Part shown: positions 19,366 to 28,190 of the stretch, piece after piece
Numbering within the stretch: the first letter of the stretch is position 1
Layout of the letters: every line of letters begins with the position of its first letter
Assembly (NCBI GenBank): GCA_018401355.1
Contig: JAGYLD010000002.1
Location: 1-64,000 of the forward strand
Length of the DNA: 64,000 nucleotides
DNA from: Bacteroidales bacterium
GTDB taxonomy: Bacteria > Bacteroidota > Bacteroidia > Bacteroidales > B18-G4
Direction: 5' to 3'
Made by a program: the position numbers and the translations under genes
The notes under the pieces: model-generated
Told to the model about the DNA's origin: nothing
What the model saw: only the letters and a program-made list of their open reading frames with translations
Databases searched by the model: none

Positions 19366-21627
19366 TTATTGAGCTGTTTCTGGTTCTTCAACCTCTTCGC
19401 TTACTTCCACCATTTCCGCTGCCGGTTTAACCTTTTTATCCACAATGGTTAACTCATCGATAAGGTTTTGGGCGCCGGCGAATTTATCTATGATAAACAG
19501 AACATAACGGATATCCACGCTGATTGTCCGCTGAAGTTCCGGTTCAAAAGCAATGTCACCACTCATGGCTTCCCAGTTACCGTCGAAGGCAATACCGATC
19601 AGTTCACCATTACCATTCATGACCGGGCTGCCGGAATTACCTCCGGTAATGTCATGGGTTGTCAGGAAACAAGTGATCAATCGTTTTTCGCCATTGATTT
19701 TCTCACCGTATTTTCCATAATCTTTTTCCTGGTAGAGTTTTTTCAGCTTTTCATCGACAATAAACTCATCATTGTTGGGATCTTCTTTTTCCATGACCCC
19801 TCGAAGGGTAGTAAAGTAGTTATAATAAACAGCATCGGCCGGATAATAGTCGAGCACCATTCCGTATGACAACCTCATTGTTGAGTTTGCATCGGGATAG
19901 TAAACTTTATCCGGGTTCATCTCACGCAATCCTGCAATGAACAGCCTGTCGTATTTGCTCATATTGCTTTGAGCCTGCTGGTATGCGCCACGGGCTTCCA
20001 TCATTTTTTGCATGAATGATCCGGCCAGAATATATGCCGGGTCTTTTTCAATGGTCTTTGCTTTGGGCTTATCCAGGAACTCATTCACCTTTTCCATGTT
20101 TGAGAAAACTGATTTTTCAAAAACATATTCAGCCAATGCTTTGAAATCGCCTTTATTTTTGTCGAGCATTTCTTTAAATTGTTCAGGGATAAAGTCTTCC
20201 TCAACTTTTTCATAATACAATTTGAACAGTCCTGCCATGACATCCTGGTCGAGTTTTTCGTTGTAATCTTTAAAATGGTTTTTGGCTGCTTCTCTCATTT
20301 CTGCGACAGTTTCTTCAACAATAGCTTCATTGGTCTTTTTTTCCAGGAGGTCGTATAATTGTCCGAAGCCCTGAGCATAGCCAAGAATTTCCGGTCCGTT
20401 CAAACCAGATAGGACAGTATAAAGGAATTTTTCATAGTCGCCACCCATGGCTTTATATGTTTCCTCATAATTATTCAGGACATCACCGTATTTTTCCTTT
20501 GTTTCAGTATTTGAATCCGCCCATTTCCGGAAGCCTTTTTCAATATCCTGTTTCTTGTCGATTACTTTCAGCCTTTTCAGTCCGCGTTCCTGTCCGATCA
20601 TATATTTCCAGGTATTTGAAGCACCGGCATATTTGGAAGCATATTGGATTTTAGTCTTGCGGTCCTTGTCCATATACTTTTTCCAAATTTCCAGCTTTTT
20701 ACCGAAAATGTTTATCAGGCTGGGATAGAGGTAGTTCATGTTGAATTCCACGCCGTAGGAGGTAAGATATCTTTGAGTGCTTCCCGGGTAGCCCCAGATC
20801 ATGGAAAAGTCACCTTTGTCATATCCGGCAATAGAAACCGGGAGATGATGTTTGGGTTTCATCGGTATATTTTCCTCTGAATATTCGGCAGATGATCCAT
20901 CGGGAGCAGTATATACCCTGAAGATGCAGAAATCGCCTGTATGTCTTGGCCACATCCAATTGTCGGTATCACCACCAAATTTTCCTACAGAAGAGGGTGG
21001 GCAACCTACCAGGCGGACATCTGTATACACCTCATAAACAAAAAGGTAGTATTCATTTCCTCCAAAGAAGCCTTTGGTTACGACATGGTATTTACCATCT
21101 TCGCTTGCTCTTTTCTTAAGCCTGCTGGTGATCTCTTTTACTTTGCCCGAACGTTCGGCTTCCGTCATGGTGTCGCTTAGGAAAGGAATAATACTATCCG
21201 TAATGTTGGCCATGCTACGGAAAAATGTTGCAGAGAGGCCTGGGTTGGCAAGTTCTTCTTCTTTGCTCATGGCCCAGAATCCATCAGCCAGGTAGTCATT
21301 TTCTATGGAACTATGTTCCTGGATATAACTAAAACCGCAGTGATGATTTGTAAATAGCAATCCCTCTTCAGATACAACTTCTGCAGTGCAGAAAAACCCT
21401 GAGGGCGTACTACCTCTTGAGAGTCCTACAATAGCGTCTTTAATGCTGGATGAATTAATAGAATAGATCTCTTCAGCGGTAAGCTGTAGCCCCATCTCCT
21501 GCATATCTACATAATTCAAACGCTCAACAAAGATGGGCAACCACATACCCTCATCAGGTGGTGTGGATGCAAAAGAACCCAAACCCAGGGTCAATGCTGC
21601 AAATACAATTAATAGTAACTTTTTCAT
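19366..21627 (-). CDS. S46 family dipeptidyl-peptidase, DPP7-like
   Basis: FTNHHCGFSYIQEHSS, GGNSGSPVMNGNGELIGIAFDGNWEAMSGD and SVDIRYVLFIIDK; Gly in FDGNWE fits DPP7 rather than DPP11 (Arg). Confidence 0.88.
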   Translation of the reverse strand: MKKLLLIVFAALTLGLGSFASTPPDEGMWLPIFVERLNYVDMQEMGLQLTAEEIYSINSSSIKDAIVGLSRGSTPSGFFCTAEVVSEEGLLFTNHHCGFSYIQEHSSIENDYLADGFWAMSKEEELANPGLSATFFRSMANITDSIIPFLSDTMTEAERSGKVKEITSRLKKRASEDGKYHVVTKGFFGGNEYYLFVYEVYTDVRLVGCPPSSVGKFGGDTDNWMWPRHTGDFCIFRVYTAPDGSSAEYSEENIPMKPKHHLPVSIAGYDKGDFSMIWGYPGSTQRYLTSYGVEFNMNYLYPSLINIFGKKLEIWKKYMDKDRKTKIQYASKYAGASNTWKYMIGQERGLKRLKVIDKKQDIEKGFRKWADSNTETKEKYGDVLNNYEETYKAMGGDYEKFLYTVLSGLNGPEILGYAQGFGQLYDLLEKKTNEAIVEETVAEMREAAKNHFKDYNEKLDQDVMAGLFKLYYEKVEEDFIPEQFKEMLDKNKGDFKALAEYVFEKSVFSNMEKVNEFLDKPKAKTIEKDPAYILAGSFMQKMMEARGAYQQAQSNMSKYDRLFIAGLREMNPDKVYYPDANSTMRLSYGMVLDYYPADAVYYNYFTTLRGVMEKEDPNNDEFIVDEKLKKLYQEKDYGKYGEKINGEKRLITCFLTTHDITGGNSGSPVMNGNGELIGIAFDGNWEAMSGDIAFEPELQRTISVDIRYVLFIIDKFAGAQNLIDELTIVDKKVKPAAEMVEVSEEVEEPETAQ

Positions 21628-21655
21628 GGTTATAAAATTAATTTTAGTTTGATGA

Positions 21656-23353
21656 TTACAATCCGATTACGTCTACTCCTTGTTCAAAAACTATATCAAC
21701 AGGAATGTCTGAGGCATTAAGCCTGTCCAGGTCTTCCTGAAGTTGGGTGCTGACCGTTGCCTTGGCCTCAACCCATGCCCTGGCTGCTTCATAATCACCA
21801 TCTCCCTGGATATAGAGGATTTTCTTCATGAGGCTAACCATGGCTTTCTGCATTTTATCAAAATTGATGGTATAAATACCTTCTGCATTTCTTGTGAAGG
21901 CTTCATTTTCCCTGAAGTATTTAAAGCGCATCATATTGGCTTTTCCATGGGCACTTGCCGCACCAAAACGGCTTGACCGGAAAATACCTGCAAAAAATGT
22001 AACGTAGTTGTCCATCACTTCTCCCTCGGTCAATTCCCCCATTTCATACAATTTCGTAACAAGATACAGGCCCATAATATCAGCTTTGCTTTCTTCAATT
22101 GCAGAATATTGTTCTTTAAGTGCTTCCCTTGCTGTTCCCTTGTCGTTGATGGTATTTTTAATGCCCATAGCGTGACCTACTTCATGAAACATGGTATTTT
22201 CAAAGAAAGCATTGAAGGTTATATGCTTGCGTTGGTCTGGATTGATAAGTATATCGGAGATCGGAACAAGGATCTTGTCGAATTTCGCTTTCATAGCATT
22301 CTTAAGCTGCAGTTTCCTGGAACCGATCTTAATGTGAACTTCTTCATCGTTCGGCAGGTTAATGGCGATGGTTTTGCTTGCTGCATTGCAATCGCCTGCG
22401 TAATAAATAACATCATAAGCATTGATGTCGGCATCTGATCCCGGGACATCTTTTTTGTATTCATCTTCTACCGGAAGTCCTGCCTGCAAATCTGGCAACA
22501 TTGCGGAAAATTTGGCCAGTTTCTTGCTCCAGTCAATGTCTTTAAGAAGAATAAACGATTCATAGGCAGTTTTATATCCGAACATTTGATCTTCGTAGTT
22601 TTCTATCGGACCCACTACAAAATCAATATCTGATGATTTCATTTCCATCCATGCGAAGTCACTTGGCTGGAAATCATCAGTAAGGAGCGCATCTGCTCTT
22701 ATTTCCAGATACTTCTTAAAGTAAGGATCTTCGGCCAATGCCGCGGCTTCCTTCATCAGACCGGCAGCTTTTTGCAGATGGCTTTGGTAGGCTTCGTGGT
22801 ACCATACTGTTTTTAGAGATCCGTTTTCATCCCTTCTGATCAAAGTATACAGGCTCGTTTTATCAGGATTGTTGAAGGCTTCAAATTCTTCCGTTGTCAT
22901 ATCAGCCGGATAGAAATTGGCTCCTTTGGGCTTCGGTCCAACTTCCTTAATAAACGGTTTATTATTGTTGAGCCTGTCCCATGGTCCGTAATTGATTTTT
23001 GCAAAATCTTTGGAAGGCACATCTGTGATCCTTTGCAGAAAGCTTTCCTTGTTTCCGATGGCCTGTTTCCAGAACAGTTCATCCATGATGTCGGCCACTT
23101 CAAAGAGCTTTACCAATAATTGTTTTTGTTTGTCTGTAAGATGACTCACATCCGCAGTAAGCTCAAACGGAGCATAAATATTCAGCCGTTGTTCAACTTC
23201 TGCCTGGGATACCGGGTTAAGAGCTGTTCCCTGGGGGACAATGCCGGGATAATTGTTTTCCATTTCTTCAGCAGTTTGCTGCCTGGGTTCGCACCCATTG
23301 ATGATGATCATTCCTGTTATAAAAAGGATGAAAAAAATATTTTTCCTTGCCAT
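21656..23353 (-). CDS. M49-like dipeptidyl-peptidase III family metalloprotease, predicted lipoprotein
   Basis: Lipobox-like MIIINGC; FHEVGHAMG and EESKADIMGLYLV motifs. Confidence 0.75.
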   Translation of the reverse strand: MARKNIFFILFITGMIIINGCEPRQQTAEEMENNYPGIVPQGTALNPVSQAEVEQRLNIYAPFELTADVSHLTDKQKQLLVKLFEVADIMDELFWKQAIGNKESFLQRITDVPSKDFAKINYGPWDRLNNNKPFIKEVGPKPKGANFYPADMTTEEFEAFNNPDKTSLYTLIRRDENGSLKTVWYHEAYQSHLQKAAGLMKEAAALAEDPYFKKYLEIRADALLTDDFQPSDFAWMEMKSSDIDFVVGPIENYEDQMFGYKTAYESFILLKDIDWSKKLAKFSAMLPDLQAGLPVEDEYKKDVPGSDADINAYDVIYYAGDCNAASKTIAINLPNDEEVHIKIGSRKLQLKNAMKAKFDKILVPISDILINPDQRKHITFNAFFENTMFHEVGHAMGIKNTINDKGTAREALKEQYSAIEESKADIMGLYLVTKLYEMGELTEGEVMDNYVTFFAGIFRSSRFGAASAHGKANMMRFKYFRENEAFTRNAEGIYTINFDKMQKAMVSLMKKILYIQGDGDYEAARAWVEAKATVSTQLQEDLDRLNASDIPVDIVFEQGVDVIGL

Positions 23354-23435
23354 GTTGTTGGATTTAATGGTTCTAGGTGCGAAATTAAGAATATTATTTC
23401 AGAATGACTGATTATTTGGTGGTTTTCAGGATGAG

Positions 23436-24524
23436 CTACCATGAACTGTTGGGAACTTTGATCCTTTCTTCTTTTTTTATGCCGGATTTTACTTCAATGA
23501 AGATGCCATCAGACAATCCGAGTTTGACATTACGCTTTTCAAAGATCTGAGGCTGAGTTTCTATTTCAACAAATGCGGTATCATTTTCAAACTGAATGAG
23601 GCTTTCTGAAACCGACAACACACTGTCGATCCTGTCGAGTACAATATCTGCATTGGCACTATAACCTGCCCGTATAAAGAAATCGGTCCGGAGTTTTACA
23701 TCAGCTTTTATTTCAAACTGAATAGCTCCGTTTTCTTCCACTCCTTTTGGAGATATATGTTCGAGGGTGGCGTCGAATTTTGCATCTTCGATGGCCCCGA
23801 TAGACAGTATCAGCGGCATACCTTCTTTAATTTTTCCAACTTCTGTTTCATCTATTTTACCTTCAAACACCATTTCCCCCATATCTGCAACTGTAGCAAT
23901 GGTTGTCCCATCATTAAATGTGTTGCTTTCAATCACGGAGTTTCCTTCTTCTACAGGAACATCCAGGACCATACCATCGATGGTGGATCTGACAAGGGTG
24001 TTGGTGGTTTCTCCCGAGTCTTTGGTTTGCCCTTCTTTGATCAGCTGCAGGTTGTTTTCTGCAGCCGTGAGTTCTTCTTTGGCACTGTTATAGGCTACCT
24101 CGTAGTTTTCAAAATCTGCTCTGGGAATAACACCCTGTTCAAATAGGTCTTTCTGTCGCAGGTAATTTCTTTCGGCATCGCTGAGGTTGATCTCAGCCTG
24201 GTTTACCCTGGTTTCTGCGTTGTTGAGATTTACCATGTTGGGTATAATAGAAATTCTTGCAACAATATTTCCCTTTTCGATTTTATCACCAGGTTCAACA
24301 AATATCTCATCTATGATACCAGAAACTTTAGGTTTGATCTCAATTTCTTTTCGTGGAACCACAGAGCCTGTGGCCACGGTCTTTTTAATGATATTCCTGG
24401 TTTCAGCTGCGGTTGTTTCATAAATCACCGGTTTGTCTTTAGATTTGCCGTACAGATAAAAAATGGTATAACCAAATACGCCCAGGATAAGCAATCCAAT
24501 AAATATTTTCAAAAAGGTTTTCAT
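23436..24524 (-). CDS. HlyD/MacA-like periplasmic adaptor
   Basis: N-terminal TM, ATGSVVPRKEIEIKPKVSGIIDEIFVEPGDKIEKG biotinyl-lipoyl-like segment, coiled-coil hairpin. Confidence 0.88.
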   Translation of the reverse strand: MKTFLKIFIGLLILGVFGYTIFYLYGKSKDKPVIYETTAAETRNIIKKTVATGSVVPRKEIEIKPKVSGIIDEIFVEPGDKIEKGNIVARISIIPNMVNLNNAETRVNQAEINLSDAERNYLRQKDLFEQGVIPRADFENYEVAYNSAKEELTAAENNLQLIKEGQTKDSGETTNTLVRSTIDGMVLDVPVEEGNSVIESNTFNDGTTIATVADMGEMVFEGKIDETEVGKIKEGMPLILSIGAIEDAKFDATLEHISPKGVEENGAIQFEIKADVKLRTDFFIRAGYSANADIVLDRIDSVLSVSESLIQFENDTAFVEIETQPQIFEKRNVKLGLSDGIFIEVKSGIKKEERIKVPNSSW

Positions 24525-24543
24525 GATATCATTCGATTAATTG

Positions 24544-25815
24544 TTATTCATCTCTTAAAGCATCTATGGGTTTTATGCTGACAGCCCTCCTTGCCGGGAT
24601 AAAACCAGCGAATATGCCTGATATTACCAGGATTACCAGGGCCCTCATTGCCATATAAAAATCAACTTCCGGGTTGGTAAACATTTCATTCGCACCATTG
24701 GATCTTTCCAGGAAGAAATCAACAAGTTCTATGACTCCTACACCAAGTACAAGCCCCACATATCCAGCGATGGCAGTCAGAACGACTGATTCAATTATGA
24801 CTTGTGAAATGATGCTGGCCGGAGTGGCTCCTATGGCCCGTTGAATGCCTATTTCTTTTGTTCTTTCTTTCACGATGATAAGCATGATATTGCTGACGCC
24901 AATGATTCCTGCCAGCAAGGTTCCGATTCCCACAATCCAGATCAGGCCATTTATGCCACTGAAGAGCCTTCTCATTTTCATATATTCTTCTTCGACATTA
25001 AAGGAACCGATGGCCCTGTTATCTTCCGGAGCAATATTGTGCCTTGCTTTGAGAATTTCTTTGGCTTTTTGTTCTACCAGGGAAACGGGGTAATCTTCTT
25101 TCGAAGTGATGGAATACCACCCTACGACATCACCATAATTATATGTCTTTTGCAAGGTCGTAAAAGGAATATGAATGACCTGGTTTTCCCATTCTGCCCG
25201 CTGATCCCCTTTTTTGCTTTCAAAGACTCCAACCACCTGGAAATATACACCCTGGATACGAAGGTATTCTCCAATAACCTTTTCTTCGGGTGTAAACATT
25301 TCCTCCCTGATCCTGTTGCCGATGACAGCGACTTTTCTGTTTTCCTGAATGTCGAAATTGTTAATATATCTGCCATCCAGGATATTCACGGGGTCGATGA
25401 GGTTAAAATCCGGGTAGTTGCCTTCGATGGTGAAGGCTCCGGTTCTTTCTCCCCGGACGACGTTGTTGTTCCCCTCACGGCTCCAGCCCCTGATCTTTGG
25501 AGCAATATATTGAATTTCAGGGATGTTATCCAGCAAGGCTTGTGTATCGTTATTTTTAAAATTGTACCGGCGGCCTTGTGGAAAACCTTTGTAGGGTATG
25601 GTTGTCTGTTGTGTCCACATGAACATGCTGTTGGTGGCCATGTCTCCCCAGCCCTGGTTAACGGCATTGTGCAATCCTTTGCCGGAACCAAGCATGATCA
25701 CCAGCATAAATATGCCCCAGAATACTCCAAATGCAGTGAAGAATGTACGGAGTTTATTTTTTTGCAACGCACTGAATATTTCCTGCCACTTATCTATGTC
25801 GAATATTCTGATCAT
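24544..25815 (-). CDS. MacB-like ABC transporter permease
   Basis: N-term LQKNKLRTFFTAFGVFWGIFMLVIMLGSGKG; GVSNIMLIIVKERTKEIGIQRAIGATP; PARRAVSIKPIDALRDE. Confidence 0.9.
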   Translation of the reverse strand: MIRIFDIDKWQEIFSALQKNKLRTFFTAFGVFWGIFMLVIMLGSGKGLHNAVNQGWGDMATNSMFMWTQQTTIPYKGFPQGRRYNFKNNDTQALLDNIPEIQYIAPKIRGWSREGNNNVVRGERTGAFTIEGNYPDFNLIDPVNILDGRYINNFDIQENRKVAVIGNRIREEMFTPEEKVIGEYLRIQGVYFQVVGVFESKKGDQRAEWENQVIHIPFTTLQKTYNYGDVVGWYSITSKEDYPVSLVEQKAKEILKARHNIAPEDNRAIGSFNVEEEYMKMRRLFSGINGLIWIVGIGTLLAGIIGVSNIMLIIVKERTKEIGIQRAIGATPASIISQVIIESVVLTAIAGYVGLVLGVGVIELVDFFLERSNGANEMFTNPEVDFYMAMRALVILVISGIFAGFIPARRAVSIKPIDALRDE

Positions 25816-25823
25816 CCTGAATG

Positions 25824-27053
25824 TTATTCATCTCGTAGTGCAACAATGGGTTTAATGCTCGCTGCTTTACGTGCCGGGACAAAGCCTGCAAGTGCCCCGG
25901 AAACGATCAATATGATGGTGGCAATAATGGCCACCTGAATGTTCACTTCCGGATTGGCGAAATAATCGGCCGGAGGCAATAGGCTGGAAACAAGTTCCAA
26001 CACAGCTACACCAAGGACCAAACCAACATATCCTGCAAAGGCTGTGATGAGTATCGACTCCTGTAGTATCAGGCTGATGATAGACCAGGGCGTCGCTCCC
26101 ATGGATTTCCGAATGCCTATTTCTTTGGTTCTTTCCTTAACAACGATCATCATGATATTGCTGACACCTACAATTCCTGCTATAATGGTGCCAACGCCTA
26201 TTATCCAGATAAAAAGTCGTATTCCGGCGAAAAGGTTCATAAACTGTTGAAAATTCTCTATGGTGTTGAAAATGTTCATAGCTCGACGGTCGTTTACATC
26301 AAACTTGTATTTTGAAGCCAGCTTTTGCTTAACGAACTCCTCCATCTGTTTGCTTTCTTCAGCGGTGGCATCTTCCATGATCAATGTAAAATTCTGGATC
26401 CTGTTGCCCATATTGAAAAGCCTTTGAGCAGTGCTTACCGGGATGTACACCCTTCTCATGTCTCTTTCACCTCCGGGGTCATCAAATGTTCCGACTACTT
26501 TGAAAGGTACCCCGCTTACATTGATATATTTACCCAGTGGGTCTTCATCTTTGAACAGGGCATCCTGAACAATGGTACCAATGACAGCATTTTTTCTGTA
26601 TTTACTTATATCAAAAGGATTAAGGAATCTTCCACCAGTCATGGTCAGACGTTCCAGGTCACTGTAATCCGGGTGAATACCGATAATGTCATAATTGCCA
26701 TATTCAGATTTGTACTGAATGGTGTTGTTTTGCCATATGTTAATCCTGGCGGAGCTTTTATCAATTCCTTCAACGACTTTGAACATCTCATGGTCTTCAT
26801 TGGTAAACCGGATAAACCGCCCGGGTTTCATCCCCTTGTAGGGCATGCTTGTAATTCCTGGGTTGACCCATAAATAGTTGACCGCATCTCCCTCAAATTC
26901 TTTTTTAACGCCATTTTCGAGTCCATAGCCTGAACCAAGCAAAATGATAAGCATAAAAATCCCCCATGCGACAGAAAATCCTGTCAAAAAGGTTCTCATT
27001 TTGTTCTTCTTGATGGTGCTGAAGATCTCCTGCCATTTGTCCAGATCAAACAT
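25824..27053 (-). CDS. MacB-like ABC transporter permease (paralogue of the adjacent permease)
   Basis: KKNKMRTFLTGFSVAWGIFMLIILLGSG; VVKERTKEIGIRKSMGATP; PARKAASIKPIVALRDE. Confidence 0.9.
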   Translation of the reverse strand: MFDLDKWQEIFSTIKKNKMRTFLTGFSVAWGIFMLIILLGSGYGLENGVKKEFEGDAVNYLWVNPGITSMPYKGMKPGRFIRFTNEDHEMFKVVEGIDKSSARINIWQNNTIQYKSEYGNYDIIGIHPDYSDLERLTMTGGRFLNPFDISKYRKNAVIGTIVQDALFKDEDPLGKYINVSGVPFKVVGTFDDPGGERDMRRVYIPVSTAQRLFNMGNRIQNFTLIMEDATAEESKQMEEFVKQKLASKYKFDVNDRRAMNIFNTIENFQQFMNLFAGIRLFIWIIGVGTIIAGIVGVSNIMMIVVKERTKEIGIRKSMGATPWSIISLILQESILITAFAGYVGLVLGVAVLELVSSLLPPADYFANPEVNIQVAIIATIILIVSGALAGFVPARKAASIKPIVALRDE

Positions 27054-27063
27054 GAAGGTGAGA

Positions 27064-27777
27064 TTATGCTGTTACCAATGATTTTTTGTAATTCTTTAGT
27101 TTGCCGTTGCTGATATTTGTTTCAATATCGCCATCTTTTAATCGTATGATTCGCTTCGTCATCAGGGAGATGTCCTGCTCATGGGTGACAATGATGACGG
27201 TAATGCCATCATCATTGATTTCTCTGAAAAGCGACATCATTTCCATTGAAGTAGTCGAGTCCAATGCTCCTGTGGGTTCGTCAGCAAGGATGACTTTAGG
27301 TTTCGAGATCAATGCCCTTGCTATTGCGATACGCTGCTTTTGTCCACCTGACAATTCGTTGGGAAGATGTTCAGCCCATTCGGAAAGTCCCATTTTTTCA
27401 AGGTATTCCATTGCAAGCCTGTTTCTTTTTTTCCTGCTGATTCCTTTATAATAAAGAGGCATGGCAACATTTTCCTTGGCATTTTTAAATGCTATGAGAT
27501 TAAACGACTGAAATACAAAACCGATGGAGTCATTTCTGAGCCTGGCAGCTTTTGTTTCGCTCAGGTTAGCCATCAACTGCCCGTCAAGATAGTATTCTCC
27601 GGTATCGTAATTGTCAAGCAATCCTATAATGTTCAGTAATGTGGATTTACCGGAACCTGATGAGCCCATGATGGAAACAAGATCCCCTTTCTCTATTTCC
27701 AAATTTATTCCTTTCAGGACATGCAATTTATTGCTGCCTGTGATATATGATTTATTAAGATCTTTTAATTTTATCAT
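27064..27777 (-). CDS. ABC transporter ATP-binding protein (MacB/LolD type)
   Basis: Walker A GSSGSGKST, signature LSGGQKQRIAIARAL, Walker B VILADEPTGALD. Confidence 0.95.
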   Translation of the reverse strand: MIKLKDLNKSYITGSNKLHVLKGINLEIEKGDLVSIMGSSGSGKSTLLNIIGLLDNYDTGEYYLDGQLMANLSETKAARLRNDSIGFVFQSFNLIAFKNAKENVAMPLYYKGISRKKRNRLAMEYLEKMGLSEWAEHLPNELSGGQKQRIAIARALISKPKVILADEPTGALDSTTSMEMMSLFREINDDGITVIIVTHEQDISLMTKRIIRLKDGDIETNISNGKLKNYKKSLVTA

Positions 27778-27952
27778 AGTATACCATGTTATTTAGGCGA
27801 AAACTAAAAACATGCCATTTTTTTAATCGGCAGAAATACAATAACATATATAAGTGTTTGTTGGAAAAGAAAAGCTTAAAAGTGTTCAGTTTGCCTCCTC
27901 TGTGTCCAGTAATGAACAGTGGTAAAAGGAATCGCATCACGGTAATTCAAAA

Positions 27953-28087
27953 TTAATAACGAATTAATTGGAGAATTATTGTATTAATCTTCGAAAGTAT
28001 TTTCTTATTAAAAAGCAAGGCTTCTGCATTCAAACCAAATAATGTTATTGTGAGGAGGGTGATAAATATTTGAAAATATCTGTTCAT
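27953..28087 (-). CDS. Possible short secreted peptide (44 aa)
   Basis: MNRYFQIFITLLTITLFGLNAEA reads as a signal peptide; lies just downstream of tandem operator-like dyads; no family match. Confidence 0.25.
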   Translation of the reverse strand: MNRYFQIFITLLTITLFGLNAEALLFNKKILSKINTIILQLIRY

Positions 28088-28136
28088 GAAGTTATTTTCC
28101 AAATGATTAACAGTATTCTCATGAATCAGTTTATAC

Positions 28137-28172
28137 AACTAATCTGCTAGTTTTATAACTAACAGATTAGTT
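28137..28172. promoter_or_regulatory. Tandem 16-bp BlaI-like operators
   Basis: AACTAATCTGCTAGTT (28137-28152) and AACTAACAGATTAGTT (28157-28172), 20-bp register; the same dyad occurs upstream of the BlaI-like gene. Confidence 0.55.
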
Positions 28173-28190
28173 GATTTGGTCAAAAAAAGA

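Noticed and set aside
24841-25938. 365-aa plus-strand ORF
   Set aside because: Entirely antisense to a convincing MacB-like permease (and extending into its neighbour); composition is F/H/D-rich and without family motifs, typical of shadow ORFs.
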